A DNA stretch of 64,000 nucleotides from Bacteroidetes bacterium UBA2664 (GTDB lineage: Bacteria > Bacteroidota > Rhodothermia > Balneolales > Balneolaceae). This document shows, piece by piece, positions 35,010 through 45,219 of the stretch; position 1 is the stretch's first letter; the number at the start of each line of letters is the position of its first letter. A program made the position numbers and the translations under genes. The DNA lies in contig DEMS01000034.1 of NCBI GenBank assembly GCA_002359315.1, forward strand, positions 1 to 64,000, read 5' to 3'. Under the pieces are notes generated by a model. The model searched no databases and was not told the origin of the DNA. It saw only the letters and a program-made list of their open reading frames with translations.

Positions 35010-37526
35010 TTAAAACGGTGCTCCAATATTGAAAAGAAATTCCCACTCACCCGCTGCCAAACCTTGTCCTTCCCTTGAAGCAGGCGTCCCATCCAATCGG
35101 TACCCATAACTCAGATCAACCAATCCAAGAATCGGTAAAAAGATTCGTGCTCCAAAACCGGCGGCTCGTTTCACCTTAAATGGATCAAATTCTGATAAAC
35201 CATTAAATGCATTCCCTGCATCCACAAACATGTACGGAATTAACTGGATCTGCTCAGAACTTACAGCCGGATAACGTAATTCGAGTGAATATTTATTGTA
35301 AACCCGGCCACCGACTAAGTTTTGATTTTCATCAACAGGGGATATCACGCCATTAAATCCACCCGGAAATCCACGCATATCGATGTTATCATTCAAGAAG
35401 TTTTGCCGCTGCTGGAGTTGTGTACCCCCAATAAAGAATCGTTGAAAATTACTTTGATTGGAGTCACTAAAATAACCCATATACCCTAACTCAACAGCAC
35501 TGCTCAGTACCAACTTGCCGACAATGGTGTGATGATGCTGATACTGCGATTTAAGCTTGTAGAACTGCGCAAATCCGGGAACCGGGAGTGCAAATTCACC
35601 GGATGCCTCAAATTTAGAACCGCTTCGCGGTGATATCGGATTATCTGTTGAATTACGATCAATAACTTGCCGGATCGTTAATAAATTCGCCCTGCCGTCT
35701 TCAAAAATATTGCTAAAGCCAAGTACATTAAACCGGCTGAATGTTAAAATAAAACGCTGTGTAAAAAGATCATCGGGCCATTGAAGTCTTCTGCCCAAAC
35801 TTACACTGGCTGAAAAAAGCTGGTTTTGCCGGTCTTCAGTTACACGTGGTTGTGAAAATCCAAACGATCTGCCTCTGGAAAAATCCAGGAAGTCATAGGA
35901 TAAACTAACCCCCAATGAGGTTGGTTTTCCACCCAACCAGGGTTCCGTAAAACTGAAATTATAACTTTGATACCCTCTACCGGTAACCTGAACCCCTAAC
36001 GACAACCGCTGTCCATCTCCCGACGGTATGGGGTTCCATCCTCCCGGCTCAAACATTCGGGCGGCAGAGAAATTATTAAAGTTCACTCTCGCTGCAAGGA
36101 TGATACCGATTTGGCGTCCGCCAAAACCACCGGAAAACTCAAAATTGTCCGTACCCTGTGTTTCATCCAGTCCATATATGATATCAACTGTACGGTCTTC
36201 ACGGTTGGGTTGTAAGTCCGGAGAGATAGATTCCGGATTAAAGTACCCTAGCTGACCCAACTCTCTAATCGATCTGACAATCGCACTTCGGCTATAGGTC
36301 TGTCCGGGAGCGGTTCGAATCGTTCTTCGAACTACATCATCATGAGTTTTTGTATTTCCCTGAAAAGATACTCTACGAATGGTTGCAATTTCATCTTCAA
36401 TAATCTGAAAAGTCACGTCAATTGAGTCGCCTTCTACAAATGTGAGTTCTTCCTGCAGGTTAAAAAAGAGATAGCCAATATTTTCATATAAACTACGGAT
36501 ATCTGATTCATCTTGATTGTATGTCATGTTTTGTTCAAACCTTGACTCATCAAAGATATCTCCCTCTTCAAATCCGAAAAACATGGTCAACTGCTCATCT
36601 GTATAGACGGTATTTCCCTCCCATTCAATATTCCGTATTCTATACTGAGGCCCTTCTTCAATCTCTATATCAAAGTATACACCCTGTTTTTTTCTCCAAT
36701 CTTCCACATATACGGAATCTTGTAAAACCCGAACATCCAGATACCCATTATCTCTGTAGAATTGAAGCACATTATCAATACCTTCATTGTACTCTTCTTC
36801 CGTATAGAGATGTTTTTTAAAAATTCTCCACCAGCGATCCTGTTTGATCGTATTAAATTCCTTCCTGAGTTTTCGGTCAGAAAACTCCTCCGTTCCTTCA
36901 AATTCAATTTCACGAACTTTGATTCTTTCACCGGGATCAATGACGAAAGTGAGGGAAATTCTGTTTGCATCATCTTCACTCAGCTCTTCCAGAACTTCAA
37001 TACTTGTATTCCAATACCCCTCCTCACTGTAATAACGCTGGATTGTTTTAATTGCTTGCTCACGCACGGATCTTGTTACTGCAAATCCGGACAATAGATT
37101 GAGTTGCTCCCGTAGATCCCGTCGTTCAGAGCGTTTTACCCCTTCAATATCATAACGTCTTAATCTGGGTTGTTCCTGAACCCGGATCTCGATATTCACT
37201 CTATTGCTGCCAATTATTTCGTGCAAAATCTCAACGTCAGAAAAAATACCGGTTCTAAAGAGTTGGTTGATTGCATTTGACAACATTTCACCCGGTATTT
37301 CAATGGGATCACCTACCCTGAAGCCACTGCTGCTTAATAAAAATTCTTCCCGGCCGGTAACCAACCCTGTGATTCTTATCTCATTTATGATGTAGGTACG
37401 GGGTTGTATATCTCTGGGATCTACAATATTTAAGTCATCGGTTCCCTGAGCCGATAGATCCTTATATTGATGAGTCCCAATAAATAGTATGAATAAGACG
37501 AATAAGAGATGCTTCAATTTGAACAC
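35010..37526 (-). CDS. bamA: Outer-membrane assembly factor BamA
   Basis: Omp85-family core of the BAM complex, 838 residues. A signal peptide (ending near LSAQ) is followed by about five POTRA domains (about 45-430) and a 16-strand barrel that ends in Phe (FLFNIGAPF), the usual outer-membrane sorting signal. The conserved barrel-loop motif is probably VRGY-like MRGFPGGFNG. It sits 22 bases after uppS and just before three ompH chaperone genes, a common Bacteroidota arrangement that couples wall lipid carrier and outer-membrane assembly. Confidence 0.96.
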   Translation of the reverse strand: MFKLKHLLFVLFILFIGTHQYKDLSAQGTDDLNIVDPRDIQPRTYIINEIRITGLVTGREEFLLSSSGFRVGDPIEIPGEMLSNAINQLFRTGIFSDVEILHEIIGSNRVNIEIRVQEQPRLRRYDIEGVKRSERRDLREQLNLLSGFAVTRSVREQAIKTIQRYYSEEGYWNTSIEVLEELSEDDANRISLTFVIDPGERIKVREIEFEGTEEFSDRKLRKEFNTIKQDRWWRIFKKHLYTEEEYNEGIDNVLQFYRDNGYLDVRVLQDSVYVEDWRKKQGVYFDIEIEEGPQYRIRNIEWEGNTVYTDEQLTMFFGFEEGDIFDESRFEQNMTYNQDESDIRSLYENIGYLFFNLQEELTFVEGDSIDVTFQIIEDEIATIRRVSFQGNTKTHDDVVRRTIRTAPGQTYSRSAIVRSIRELGQLGYFNPESISPDLQPNREDRTVDIIYGLDETQGTDNFEFSGGFGGRQIGIILAARVNFNNFSAARMFEPGGWNPIPSGDGQRLSLGVQVTGRGYQSYNFSFTEPWLGGKPTSLGVSLSYDFLDFSRGRSFGFSQPRVTEDRQNQLFSASVSLGRRLQWPDDLFTQRFILTFSRFNVLGFSNIFEDGRANLLTIRQVIDRNSTDNPISPRSGSKFEASGEFALPVPGFAQFYKLKSQYQHHHTIVGKLVLSSAVELGYMGYFSDSNQSNFQRFFIGGTQLQQRQNFLNDNIDMRGFPGGFNGVISPVDENQNLVGGRVYNKYSLELRYPAVSSEQIQLIPYMFVDAGNAFNGLSEFDPFKVKRAAGFGARIFLPILGLVDLSYGYRLDGTPASREGQGLAAGEWEFLFNIGAPF

Positions 37527-37548
37527 GTGATACAGTCGATTCTGCGGT

Positions 37549-38382
37549 TTAAGATATAATTTGATTTATAACTGTTGCAGACAAGCTTTTGTTATGTCCA
37601 TTCCTGACTTTTCCGTATCTGCGGTCTCTTTTTTGAAAAGATCTGATTCCATCATAGAGTTCATCCCTTCTGAAATCAGGCCAGTAGGTCTCTGTAATGT
37701 ATAATTCTGAATAAGCAAGTTGCCACAATAAAAAATTGCTGATTCGATATTCACCACTTGTTCTGATGATTAGATCCGGATCAGGTATGGCCGCTGTGGA
37801 TAGATAAGAACTGATTAATTGATCATCAATCTTTTCAGGATTTAAATCACCCATCTGTACATCATGAGCAATATGTTTGACAGCCTCCGTGATATCCCAT
37901 CTGCCGGAATAGCTTAATGCCAAACAAAGTTGCATTCTGCTGTTATCTTTCGTCAACTCTTTCACTTCTTGAAGCTGCCGTTGACATTTTGCAGGTAATC
38001 GTTCAATCTGACCGATTGTAATCAATTTAATATCATTTCTATTCAGCCTGTCTGCTTCATTTCTTAAAGCCTGAACCAATAACTTCATCAATCCATTGAT
38101 CTCTGATGAAGGCCTGTTCCAGTTTTCCGTAGAAAAAGCGTAAAGGGTTAAATATTTCACCCCTAACTGAGCACAAGATTCTGTCACATCCCTGACTGAT
38201 TCTACCCCTGCTTTATGGCCATGAAGACGGATATTTCCCTTTTTTTGAGCCCATCTGCCATTCCCATCCATGATAATGGCAATATGATCAGGTACAGATC
38301 CGGATTTCTGAAGATCCTCCTGGATCTTTTTATCTTCATCCGACTGCTTACCATCCGTAAGATTTAAAGGTTCTAGTGCCAT
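37549..38382 (-). CDS. uppS: Undecaprenyl diphosphate synthase
   Basis: Cis-prenyltransferase making the C55 carrier for peptidoglycan and other envelope glycans, 277 residues. HIAIIMDGNGRWAQKKG (near residue 33) has the catalytic Asp, YLTLYAFSTENWNRP and the C-terminal PDLIIRTSGEYRISNFLLWQ are canonical. An N-terminal tail of about 30 charged residues precedes the core and is longer than in E. coli. Gap to bamA is 22 bases. Confidence 0.96.
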   Translation of the reverse strand: MALEPLNLTDGKQSDEDKKIQEDLQKSGSVPDHIAIIMDGNGRWAQKKGNIRLHGHKAGVESVRDVTESCAQLGVKYLTLYAFSTENWNRPSSEINGLMKLLVQALRNEADRLNRNDIKLITIGQIERLPAKCQRQLQEVKELTKDNSRMQLCLALSYSGRWDITEAVKHIAHDVQMGDLNPEKIDDQLISSYLSTAAIPDPDLIIRTSGEYRISNFLLWQLAYSELYITETYWPDFRRDELYDGIRSFQKRDRRYGKVRNGHNKSLSATVINQIIS

Positions 38383-38448
38383 ATTTTCGAGATCTTTGTA
38401 GCTCTGTAAATTATGGCTAATCTTCGCTTATTTCAAGAACTATTTACA

Positions 38449-38898
38449 TTATGATTTACTCATTGATTGCTTCAACAGCAACATATCGCATAGTGCAAGA
38501 GCGGCTTCCGCTCCTTTATTTCCTTTCTCTGTGCTTGCTCTCTCTTCTGCTTGCTCAACATTATCCGTGGTAAGTACACCGAAAGCTACCGGTTTACCGG
38601 AACTCAAGTTCAAATCTGTAAGACCCCTTGTGACTGAGTCACATACATAATCAAAGTGCGGGGTGCCTCCCCGAATAACTGCACCCAATGCCACCACACC
38701 ATCAACTCCCAGATCATCCAGGCACCACTTACAAGCTAATGGCAATTCAAATGCACCCGGACATCGATAATTATGAATATTCTCCTTCAATACCCCTTTT
38801 GAGGTCAGCGCTGAATTTGCCGCATCCATCATTTCATCGGTTATGAATGAGTTCCATTTCGCAGTAACGATTGCAATCTTATATGAAGTCCAATTCAT
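38449..38898 (-). CDS. ribH: 6,7-dimethyl-8-ribityllumazine synthase
   Basis: Riboflavin synthesis: condenses the ribityl-aminouracil with dihydroxybutanone phosphate. 149 residues, normal. Motifs PGAFELPLACKW, ALGAVIRGGTPHFDYVCD (with the catalytic His) and FGVLTTDN are present. It usually forms a pentamer or 60-mer shell. It lies between the PHP gene and uppS on the minus strand; no other rib gene is nearby. Confidence 0.96.
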   Translation of the reverse strand: MNWTSYKIAIVTAKWNSFITDEMMDAANSALTSKGVLKENIHNYRCPGAFELPLACKWCLDDLGVDGVVALGAVIRGGTPHFDYVCDSVTRGLTDLNLSSGKPVAFGVLTTDNVEQAEERASTEKGNKGAEAALALCDMLLLKQSMSKS

Positions 38899-38934
38899 AT
38901 TCTCAAAACTTTAGATTTATGATTGTATAAATTC

Positions 38935-39777
38935 TCATGCCAAAATTCTTTTCCTGTTTGCTGCAGAGCGCCTTAATGAAGCTACATGATTCTGACTTAA
39001 TGTGACCACACCAAAATAGGGATCATAATCGGAATTATTTTTGCCATGAAAATCACTGCCACCGGTGATCAACAGGTCTTTAGATTTAGCTAATTCCGTA
39101 AACTGCCTCTGAAGAGTAAATGTATGGCTTGGATGGATACACTCGATACCGTCGAGCTCATATGATAGTAATTCATTCACTTCATCCATTGTAAACAACC
39201 GCCCGGGATGCGCAACCGACAAAACACCACCGGCTTTTTTGACAACATCAATAACATCATCAATCTTAATATACTTCGTTTCAACCGTTTTTACTTTTTC
39301 AGTCCCCAAATATCGGATGAATGCTTCAGGAACGGAAGAAACATACCCTTTTTTGATGAGAACCATTGCTGCATGCGGACGGCCTACATTGCCATTGCCC
39401 GATACTGCCCGTATCTCATCATAATCTATTTCCACTCCATCTTTTTTTAAAACCTCAACGATTTTCTTCATTCTCAACCGTCTTGCAATTTTCTGATTGG
39501 CAATCATCGACAAAAATGACTCATCCTGAATATCAAAATCATATGCCAGCAGATGCACTTCCATTGATTTCCAAAGTACGGTAAGTTCAACTCCAGGAAT
39601 CAACTCAATACCCATGTCAGCCGCCGGTTTTTGAGCTTCCAGATATCCGTCAATCGTGTCGTGATCCGTAATCGATACTGTTTTTAATCCTTTTTTAACG
39701 ACTTTATCGAGTAGTTCAGCTACAGATAACATCCCATCTGAGGCTTTTGTATGTATATGAAGATCTGCTTTACCCAA
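38935..39777 (-). CDS. PHP-domain phosphoesterase (RNase AM/TrpH type)
   Basis: A 280-residue polymerase-and-histidinol-phosphatase fold hydrolase with three metals. Ligand motifs are DLHIHTKASDG (5-15), ITDHDT, PGVELT, VAHPGR and SDFHG. The closest characterised relatives (YciV/TrpH) remove phosphates from 3',5'-nucleotides or act as 5'-3' exoRNase; the sequence alone does not decide. It starts 4 bases after ctpA ends, so the pair is co-transcribed. Confidence 0.9.
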   Translation of the reverse strand: MGKADLHIHTKASDGMLSVAELLDKVVKKGLKTVSITDHDTIDGYLEAQKPAADMGIELIPGVELTVLWKSMEVHLLAYDFDIQDESFLSMIANQKIARRLRMKKIVEVLKKDGVEIDYDEIRAVSGNGNVGRPHAAMVLIKKGYVSSVPEAFIRYLGTEKVKTVETKYIKIDDVIDVVKKAGGVLSVAHPGRLFTMDEVNELLSYELDGIECIHPSHTFTLQRQFTELAKSKDLLITGGSDFHGKNNSDYDPYFGVVTLSQNHVASLRRSAANRKRILA

Positions 39778-39781
39778 AATA

Positions 39782-41431
39782 TCAATTTGTTAATATAGAC
39801 TGATAGGAATACTGATTGTTCAGCAACTCTAACGATTGATTTACAAAATCATCTATTGACATTAGAGCTCTATTTTTCTCCTCTTCCGCATAGGTTTGAT
39901 TGAACCATTCCCTCATTAATTGTCTCTCAATAATTTCCTGATTCTCATAGATTTGAGAAATTTTATAATCTCGTAAAAGAGCCTTTAATTCACTTAAACT
40001 TACAACCGCTTGTTCTTCTACAGAGAAATTTTCTATGTTTAAACCAATTTGATTTAAGTGTTCATCAACCGGTGTCTCAAAATCAAAATCCTCATTCATC
40101 AAATAACTCATAAATTGCTGAAACATTCGATCCGGCATTTCTACTGGTGTTGGCCCACCTTGATCAGCAATCAAATCATTTACAAAATAGAAATACATAT
40201 CACTTTTTTGCAGTGCCAAATCAACCAGTGACGATCCTGCGTCCCTAATAGCGACATCCGGCTGAATACCCCTTCCGTCAAATACTACCCTGCCATTTTT
40301 AGTTCTGAAAGCTCTTCTCATGGAATCCGGCCTCATTACATACGGATCCTCAGTGTCGGATGAGTATTCAATGGATTGAATACTTCTGCCACTGGGTATG
40401 TAGTATCGTGAAATAGTTATTTTGAGTGATGTGTTATATGAAAGTGGGCGAATGGTTTGAACCAGTCCTTTCCCAAAACTGTTTTGACCCAATATAACCG
40501 CTCGATCCAGGTCCTGTAGTGCGCCGGCAACAATTTCCGAAGCACTTGCACTTCCTTCATTGATCAATACAACAATTGGCAGATCTGAAAATAGCGCCGG
40601 TTCATCTGTAGTAAGTACACTATTGTGACTTTCATTCCTTCCCCTTGTTTCTACGACTGTAACCCCCGGTTCTATAAAAAGGTCTATCAGTTCTACGGCT
40701 TCATTCAGGAGTCCACCCGGATTGTTTCTCAAATCCAAAACCATTCCCTCCAACTCATAGTCACGATTTAAATGAATCAGTGCCTCTCTTACCTCTTCGG
40801 AGGTTCGTTGGCCAAATCTGGCAAGCTGAATAAAGGCAAACTGATCTTCATCCCCGATTACACCGGAAAAATTGATATTCTTGATCTCTATCCGCTCTCT
40901 TTGCAGCGTAAATGAGATGTTATCCGCAACTCCACGCCTGCTGATTGTGATCGTAATTTCACTTCCGACATCACCAATGGTAAGTCTTTGAATCTCTTCC
41001 GGTGTCATCCCACGTACAGAACTCCCATTAATTTCTTCAATGGTATCGCCCGGCCTCAACCCTGCTCTTTGTGCCGGGTATCCATCCATAGGAGCGATGA
41101 TGACGACCTGATCGCCCCTGTAACCCGCTTCCAAACCGACTCCTCCATAGGATCCGGAAGATAGAATTTCAAACTGTTGCTGCTCCCCTTCATCAATAAA
41201 AACTGTGTATGGGTCCAGAGAATCGAGCATTGCATGAATACTCCGATTGATGAGTGTTTGTGGCTCTATTTCATCGACATACTGGGTAGCCACTTCTCTG
41301 AAAACGTCACTAAATATGGTAAGCTGTTTTTTAATCTGAAAGAACAGGTCACTATTCTGGACATATGCGACTGAACTAATAGTTAAGATGGCCAGCAGCA
41401 AGGTAACCGTTAAAATACCGGTTCGTTTCAT
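39782..41431 (-). CDS. ctpA: C-terminal processing peptidase (S41)
   Basis: Periplasmic serine protease with one N-terminal membrane anchor or signal (about 7-23), a PDZ domain (about 80-170, GGVGLEAGYRGD) and the S41 catalytic core. The catalytic Ser lies in NEGSASASEIVAG and the Lys in GQNSFGKGLVQT. The PDZ-following LDLRNNPGGLLNEAV is typical. Length 549 residues with a helical C-terminal extension (about 430-549). It is 9 bases after the LysM transglycosylase, so a shared role in wall turnover is likely. Confidence 0.92.
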   Translation of the reverse strand: MKRTGILTVTLLLAILTISSVAYVQNSDLFFQIKKQLTIFSDVFREVATQYVDEIEPQTLINRSIHAMLDSLDPYTVFIDEGEQQQFEILSSGSYGGVGLEAGYRGDQVVIIAPMDGYPAQRAGLRPGDTIEEINGSSVRGMTPEEIQRLTIGDVGSEITITISRRGVADNISFTLQRERIEIKNINFSGVIGDEDQFAFIQLARFGQRTSEEVREALIHLNRDYELEGMVLDLRNNPGGLLNEAVELIDLFIEPGVTVVETRGRNESHNSVLTTDEPALFSDLPIVVLINEGSASASEIVAGALQDLDRAVILGQNSFGKGLVQTIRPLSYNTSLKITISRYYIPSGRSIQSIEYSSDTEDPYVMRPDSMRRAFRTKNGRVVFDGRGIQPDVAIRDAGSSLVDLALQKSDMYFYFVNDLIADQGGPTPVEMPDRMFQQFMSYLMNEDFDFETPVDEHLNQIGLNIENFSVEEQAVVSLSELKALLRDYKISQIYENQEIIERQLMREWFNQTYAEEEKNRALMSIDDFVNQSLELLNNQYSYQSILTN

Positions 41432-41440
41432 AAGTTATTA

Positions 41441-43426
41441 TTATCGCCTTCTGATCTTTAACGATTGACCTGCATAAATTCGTGTTCCGTTCAGATTATT
41501 TTCATTTTGGATATCAGAAACTGACACTCCATGACGATTGGCAATCCCCCCAAGTGTATCGTTTCTGCGAACCGTATAGGTAATTACATCTCCACTGCTC
41601 GGACTCGATCCGTCAAATCTGAGGCCATATATATTCTCGCCGGACCGCTGCCTACGCTCAATTTCCTGTTTTTGAGCATAGGTAAGCCCTTCAACCTGAT
41701 TGTAGTAATCGTGCCGTTCCTGAGGAATATGAATCGTTAATCGCTGTCCTACTCTGATGGTATTACTGGTTCCATTCCACTGGCGAATCTGCCAGGCCCG
41801 AACATCATACCATTCTGCAATATGGCCCATCGTATCACCGCTCTTCACGGTATATGTAATCGACCGGGTATTTGCAGGAGCCTGAGCCTGTGTACTCTGC
41901 TGAGCTGGTGCTGACCGTGTTGTTTGGGTTGACGGCCTGTCTGAAGCTACCGTTCCGGTTGATCCGGCCGCTACCGGCACAACGATAGTCTGCCCCGGAT
42001 GTATCATGTTACTAAGCCCCTCATTGGATTCATAAAGTGCTCTTACAGTTGTGCCGTATCTGTTTGCTATAAAACCCAAAGACTCTCCTCTGCTTACTGT
42101 ATGCATTGCAATTTCCTGGGCCCTGCTCTCCTTGGGAATCTCCTGATAGGCAGCTAAAAACTCCTCTACCGTTCCTTTGGGCACCTTTAGTGAATAGCCA
42201 TCACCCGGTGGGGTAGCCCATCGAAGCAGTTCCGGATTCAACGCCTTTAACTCCTCTTGGGTGATCCCGGCAGCTTCAGCAAGGGCCTCAAGCGGCATTA
42301 ACCCATCGACTTCTACTGTATCGAAACTGTAAGCTTCTACACCGTAATTTCTATCGAAACCAAACTCTTCAGGATTCATCGAAATCATTGTAGCCGCAAT
42401 ATATCCCGGTACATAACCCCTCGTTTCTCTTGGCAGATATGGATATGCAACCCAATAATCCTGAACGCCTCCTGCCGCATTAATGGCTCTGCGCAATCCT
42501 CTCGGACTTAAATTATAATTGGCCAGCGACAGGTGCCAATCCCCCCAAATTTCATAAAGATCGCGTAGATGCTGGGCTGCTGCTCTTGTTGATTTAAGCG
42601 GATCGCGGCGTTCATCAACCCACCAATTCACTTCCAAACCATAAAATGCTCCCGTAGCCCTGATAAATTGCCATAAACCCACGGCAGAAGCCCAGCTGCG
42701 GGCAGTTGGCACTAAACCGCTCTCAACCATCGATAAATGAATGAGCTCAACCGGTACCCCTTCCTCTTCAAATATCTCTCTCATCATAGGAAAGTAGTAT
42801 TCTGACCTTTCCAGCCATCTCTCCATTACATCCGGCCTGCGAACCGTATAATACATCAAGTGCCGGTTAACATGTTGATTCTGAATCAGCGGTACCTGAG
42901 TTTGGTTGATGGTCAAATTCTCCGGAAGTGCATATCCCTCTGCAATCCAATCATCCGCTTCTGAAAACAGTTCAGCTCTTATCTCAAAAATATCTCCTTC
43001 CGTCTCGCTGCGGGTTTCTGTGATACCGTAAAACTCACTGTGTTCAGTGATCACAGATCGGTACAGTTCATTAAAACGTCTGTTATTCTGAATTTCGGGA
43101 TAATCATCCAGCAGGGATTGAATTGCTGCAAAAGACTCATTGATATAACTCTCTGCTTGTACCAGATCTCCCTGAATCTGTGCATCAATGGCTAATACAT
43201 GTCGTTTATAAACATTCGAAATTCTTCTTAGCACTTCAATATCCAGCTCAGTGGAAACCGCCCTCTCTAACACAACTTCCGGCTCTTCACTTACTTCCGT
43301 CAAGGGATTGGAGTATGGAAGCAATTTGACCTGCATTTCTACTTCAGATGTTCTTGTTTGACTGTCCTGAGCGATCCCGGCCGATGCGGCCAGTGAAATA
43401 ATGAGTATTAGTGAAAACTGTTTCAT
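41441..43426 (-). CDS. Membrane-bound lytic transglycosylase with three LysM domains (MltD type)
   Basis: A 661-residue exported protein. The signal peptide runs to about IAQ (20). A helical N-terminal region precedes the SLT domain (about 215-340), where E235 in SMVESGL is the catalytic acid, ASAVGLWQFIRATG and NYNLSPRGLRRA follow. Three LysM glycan-binding modules lie at about 441-485, 523-567 and 615-659. It cuts peptidoglycan glycan strands. It is followed by ctpA at 9 bases, as in many wall-remodelling pairs. Confidence 0.92.
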   Translation of the reverse strand: MKQFSLILIISLAASAGIAQDSQTRTSEVEMQVKLLPYSNPLTEVSEEPEVVLERAVSTELDIEVLRRISNVYKRHVLAIDAQIQGDLVQAESYINESFAAIQSLLDDYPEIQNNRRFNELYRSVITEHSEFYGITETRSETEGDIFEIRAELFSEADDWIAEGYALPENLTINQTQVPLIQNQHVNRHLMYYTVRRPDVMERWLERSEYYFPMMREIFEEEGVPVELIHLSMVESGLVPTARSWASAVGLWQFIRATGAFYGLEVNWWVDERRDPLKSTRAAAQHLRDLYEIWGDWHLSLANYNLSPRGLRRAINAAGGVQDYWVAYPYLPRETRGYVPGYIAATMISMNPEEFGFDRNYGVEAYSFDTVEVDGLMPLEALAEAAGITQEELKALNPELLRWATPPGDGYSLKVPKGTVEEFLAAYQEIPKESRAQEIAMHTVSRGESLGFIANRYGTTVRALYESNEGLSNMIHPGQTIVVPVAAGSTGTVASDRPSTQTTRSAPAQQSTQAQAPANTRSITYTVKSGDTMGHIAEWYDVRAWQIRQWNGTSNTIRVGQRLTIHIPQERHDYYNQVEGLTYAQKQEIERRQRSGENIYGLRFDGSSPSSGDVITYTVRRNDTLGGIANRHGVSVSDIQNENNLNGTRIYAGQSLKIRRR

Positions 43427-43512
43427 CTGTAGATGGTAGTTATAAAGATTGAGGGTAATAACTGACTTATCTGAGAATACTAAAAAAATCTCCTCTATTA
43501 TGTCAAATTCAG

Positions 43513-45219
43513 TTAAATCGGATTTTTGGGTGATCGATGTTCATCAGCACCGGTCCATTTCTGGACCATTGGCCATCTTCTACCCAGACCAAACGATTTT
43601 GAACTCAATTTTAATATAGGAGCTGCCTGATATCTTTTAAATTCATTAAAATCTACCAATCGTATGATTCGGTAAACGATATCCCGATCAAACCCGTCTT
43701 CGATGATTTTTTTTGCATTCTGCTTCAGTTCAATATAACGATAAAGAATATCATCCAACACTCCATAATCGGGGAGTGAATCTGAGTCTTTTTGATCCGG
43801 CCTCAATTCTGCACTCGGTTCTTTTTGAATGATAGCCTCAGGAATCACCTCTTTTCGATAATGGAACTCATTCAGCCACACTGCCAGTTCATAGACTTCA
43901 TGTTTGTACAGATCTCCAATGATGGATAATGCACCATTCATATCTCCGTAAAGAGTGGCATATCCCACAGCATATTCTGATTTATTCCCTGTAGGAAGTA
44001 AAAAATGAGAATATTTATTTGCATAAGCCATCAATATTGTGCCTCTGATTCGGCTTTGCAGATTCTCCTCGGCAACGCCAAATGGCCTGTCCTGAAAAAT
44101 TGGTTTTAGCGATTCATTAAAGGTATCATAGATTTTTTTAATCGGCAGATTGATCAGTTCAATCCCAAGATTTTCAGCCAAATGACCGGAGTCTGCAACA
44201 CTTCCTTCACTTGAAAACCTTGATGGCATCGTGATAGCCGTTACCCGATCTGCCCCCAATGCTTCTGCCGCCAAAACGCAGACTACCGCAGAATCTATTC
44301 CCCCACTGAGTCCCAGAACAACATTTGGTTCCAACCCGGATTTCGAGAAATATTCACTCAAACCACAAGTAATGGCTTTAAATTGTCTCTCTGATCTATT
44401 TTGAGGGTATTGGTGTTGGGTTTGATCATTTATTGGCTTAATGTCACGGATGTTTTCATCCCAAATAATATCTGTATGTGACGCCTGAAATGGCTCTGTT
44501 GTAGCAATTACCTCTGCATCCGATGAAATGGCTACGGTATCACCATCAAAAATGACGTCGGTATGCGAACCCACCTGATTGCTGTAGAGAACGGGCAACT
44601 TTAGTTTGCGGGCATGATTTCGAAGCATCCCCATCCGGTTTTCATGTTTTGAGACGGTGTAAGGAGATGCCGATACATTAATAATCAGATCAGCACCTCT
44701 GTTTTTTAACACATCTGCCGGATCTACATCGTAGGTATGATATTGAAATTCGTTTTCATTATACCATATATCTTCACAGATGGTTACCCCCAATTTTAAC
44801 CCTTTATAATTCAGACAGCTGAAGGTCTTATTGGGTTCAAAATATCTCAAATCGTCAAAAATATCATAGGTGGGAAGCAGTGTTTTATTTACAGATCCTA
44901 TCTCTTTTCCGTCTGCTGCAAGAATTGCCGTATTAAATAATTTCCTGCCAAACTCATTTTCATTTGGAGTAATTGTCCCAAAAAGAATCGCTGTTTTATT
45001 AGTTTTACTAATGATGGTTTCATTGGACGCAAAACAGCATTCTCGAAAGTGCTCACTTTCAAGCAGATCAAGGGGCGGATAACCGGTGGTAACCATTTCA
45101 GGCAGAATAAGCAGATCTATCTTTTCCGCTTCTGCATTTTTAAGGGCTTTTAAAATAAGTTCTCTGTTCCCTTCTATATCCCCAATCGTTGGATTGAGCT
45201 GTTCTAATCGAATCCTCAT
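43513..45219 (-). CDS. nadE: Glutamine-dependent NAD+ synthetase
   Basis: Final step of NAD+ synthesis, 568 residues. The N-terminal nitrilase-type glutaminase domain (about 1-255) has the Glu-Lys-Cys triad in LLILPEMVTTG, NKTLLPTYDIFDD and GVTICEDIWY. The synthetase domain has the PP-loop LGLSGGIDSAVV near residue 303. Its ATG overlaps the stop of the amidohydrolase gene (ATGA), so the two are translationally coupled, though their functions have no obvious link. Confidence 0.96.
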   Translation of the reverse strand: MRIRLEQLNPTIGDIEGNRELILKALKNAEAEKIDLLILPEMVTTGYPPLDLLESEHFRECCFASNETIISKTNKTAILFGTITPNENEFGRKLFNTAILAADGKEIGSVNKTLLPTYDIFDDLRYFEPNKTFSCLNYKGLKLGVTICEDIWYNENEFQYHTYDVDPADVLKNRGADLIINVSASPYTVSKHENRMGMLRNHARKLKLPVLYSNQVGSHTDVIFDGDTVAISSDAEVIATTEPFQASHTDIIWDENIRDIKPINDQTQHQYPQNRSERQFKAITCGLSEYFSKSGLEPNVVLGLSGGIDSAVVCVLAAEALGADRVTAITMPSRFSSEGSVADSGHLAENLGIELINLPIKKIYDTFNESLKPIFQDRPFGVAEENLQSRIRGTILMAYANKYSHFLLPTGNKSEYAVGYATLYGDMNGALSIIGDLYKHEVYELAVWLNEFHYRKEVIPEAIIQKEPSAELRPDQKDSDSLPDYGVLDDILYRYIELKQNAKKIIEDGFDRDIVYRIIRLVDFNEFKRYQAAPILKLSSKSFGLGRRWPMVQKWTGADEHRSPKNPI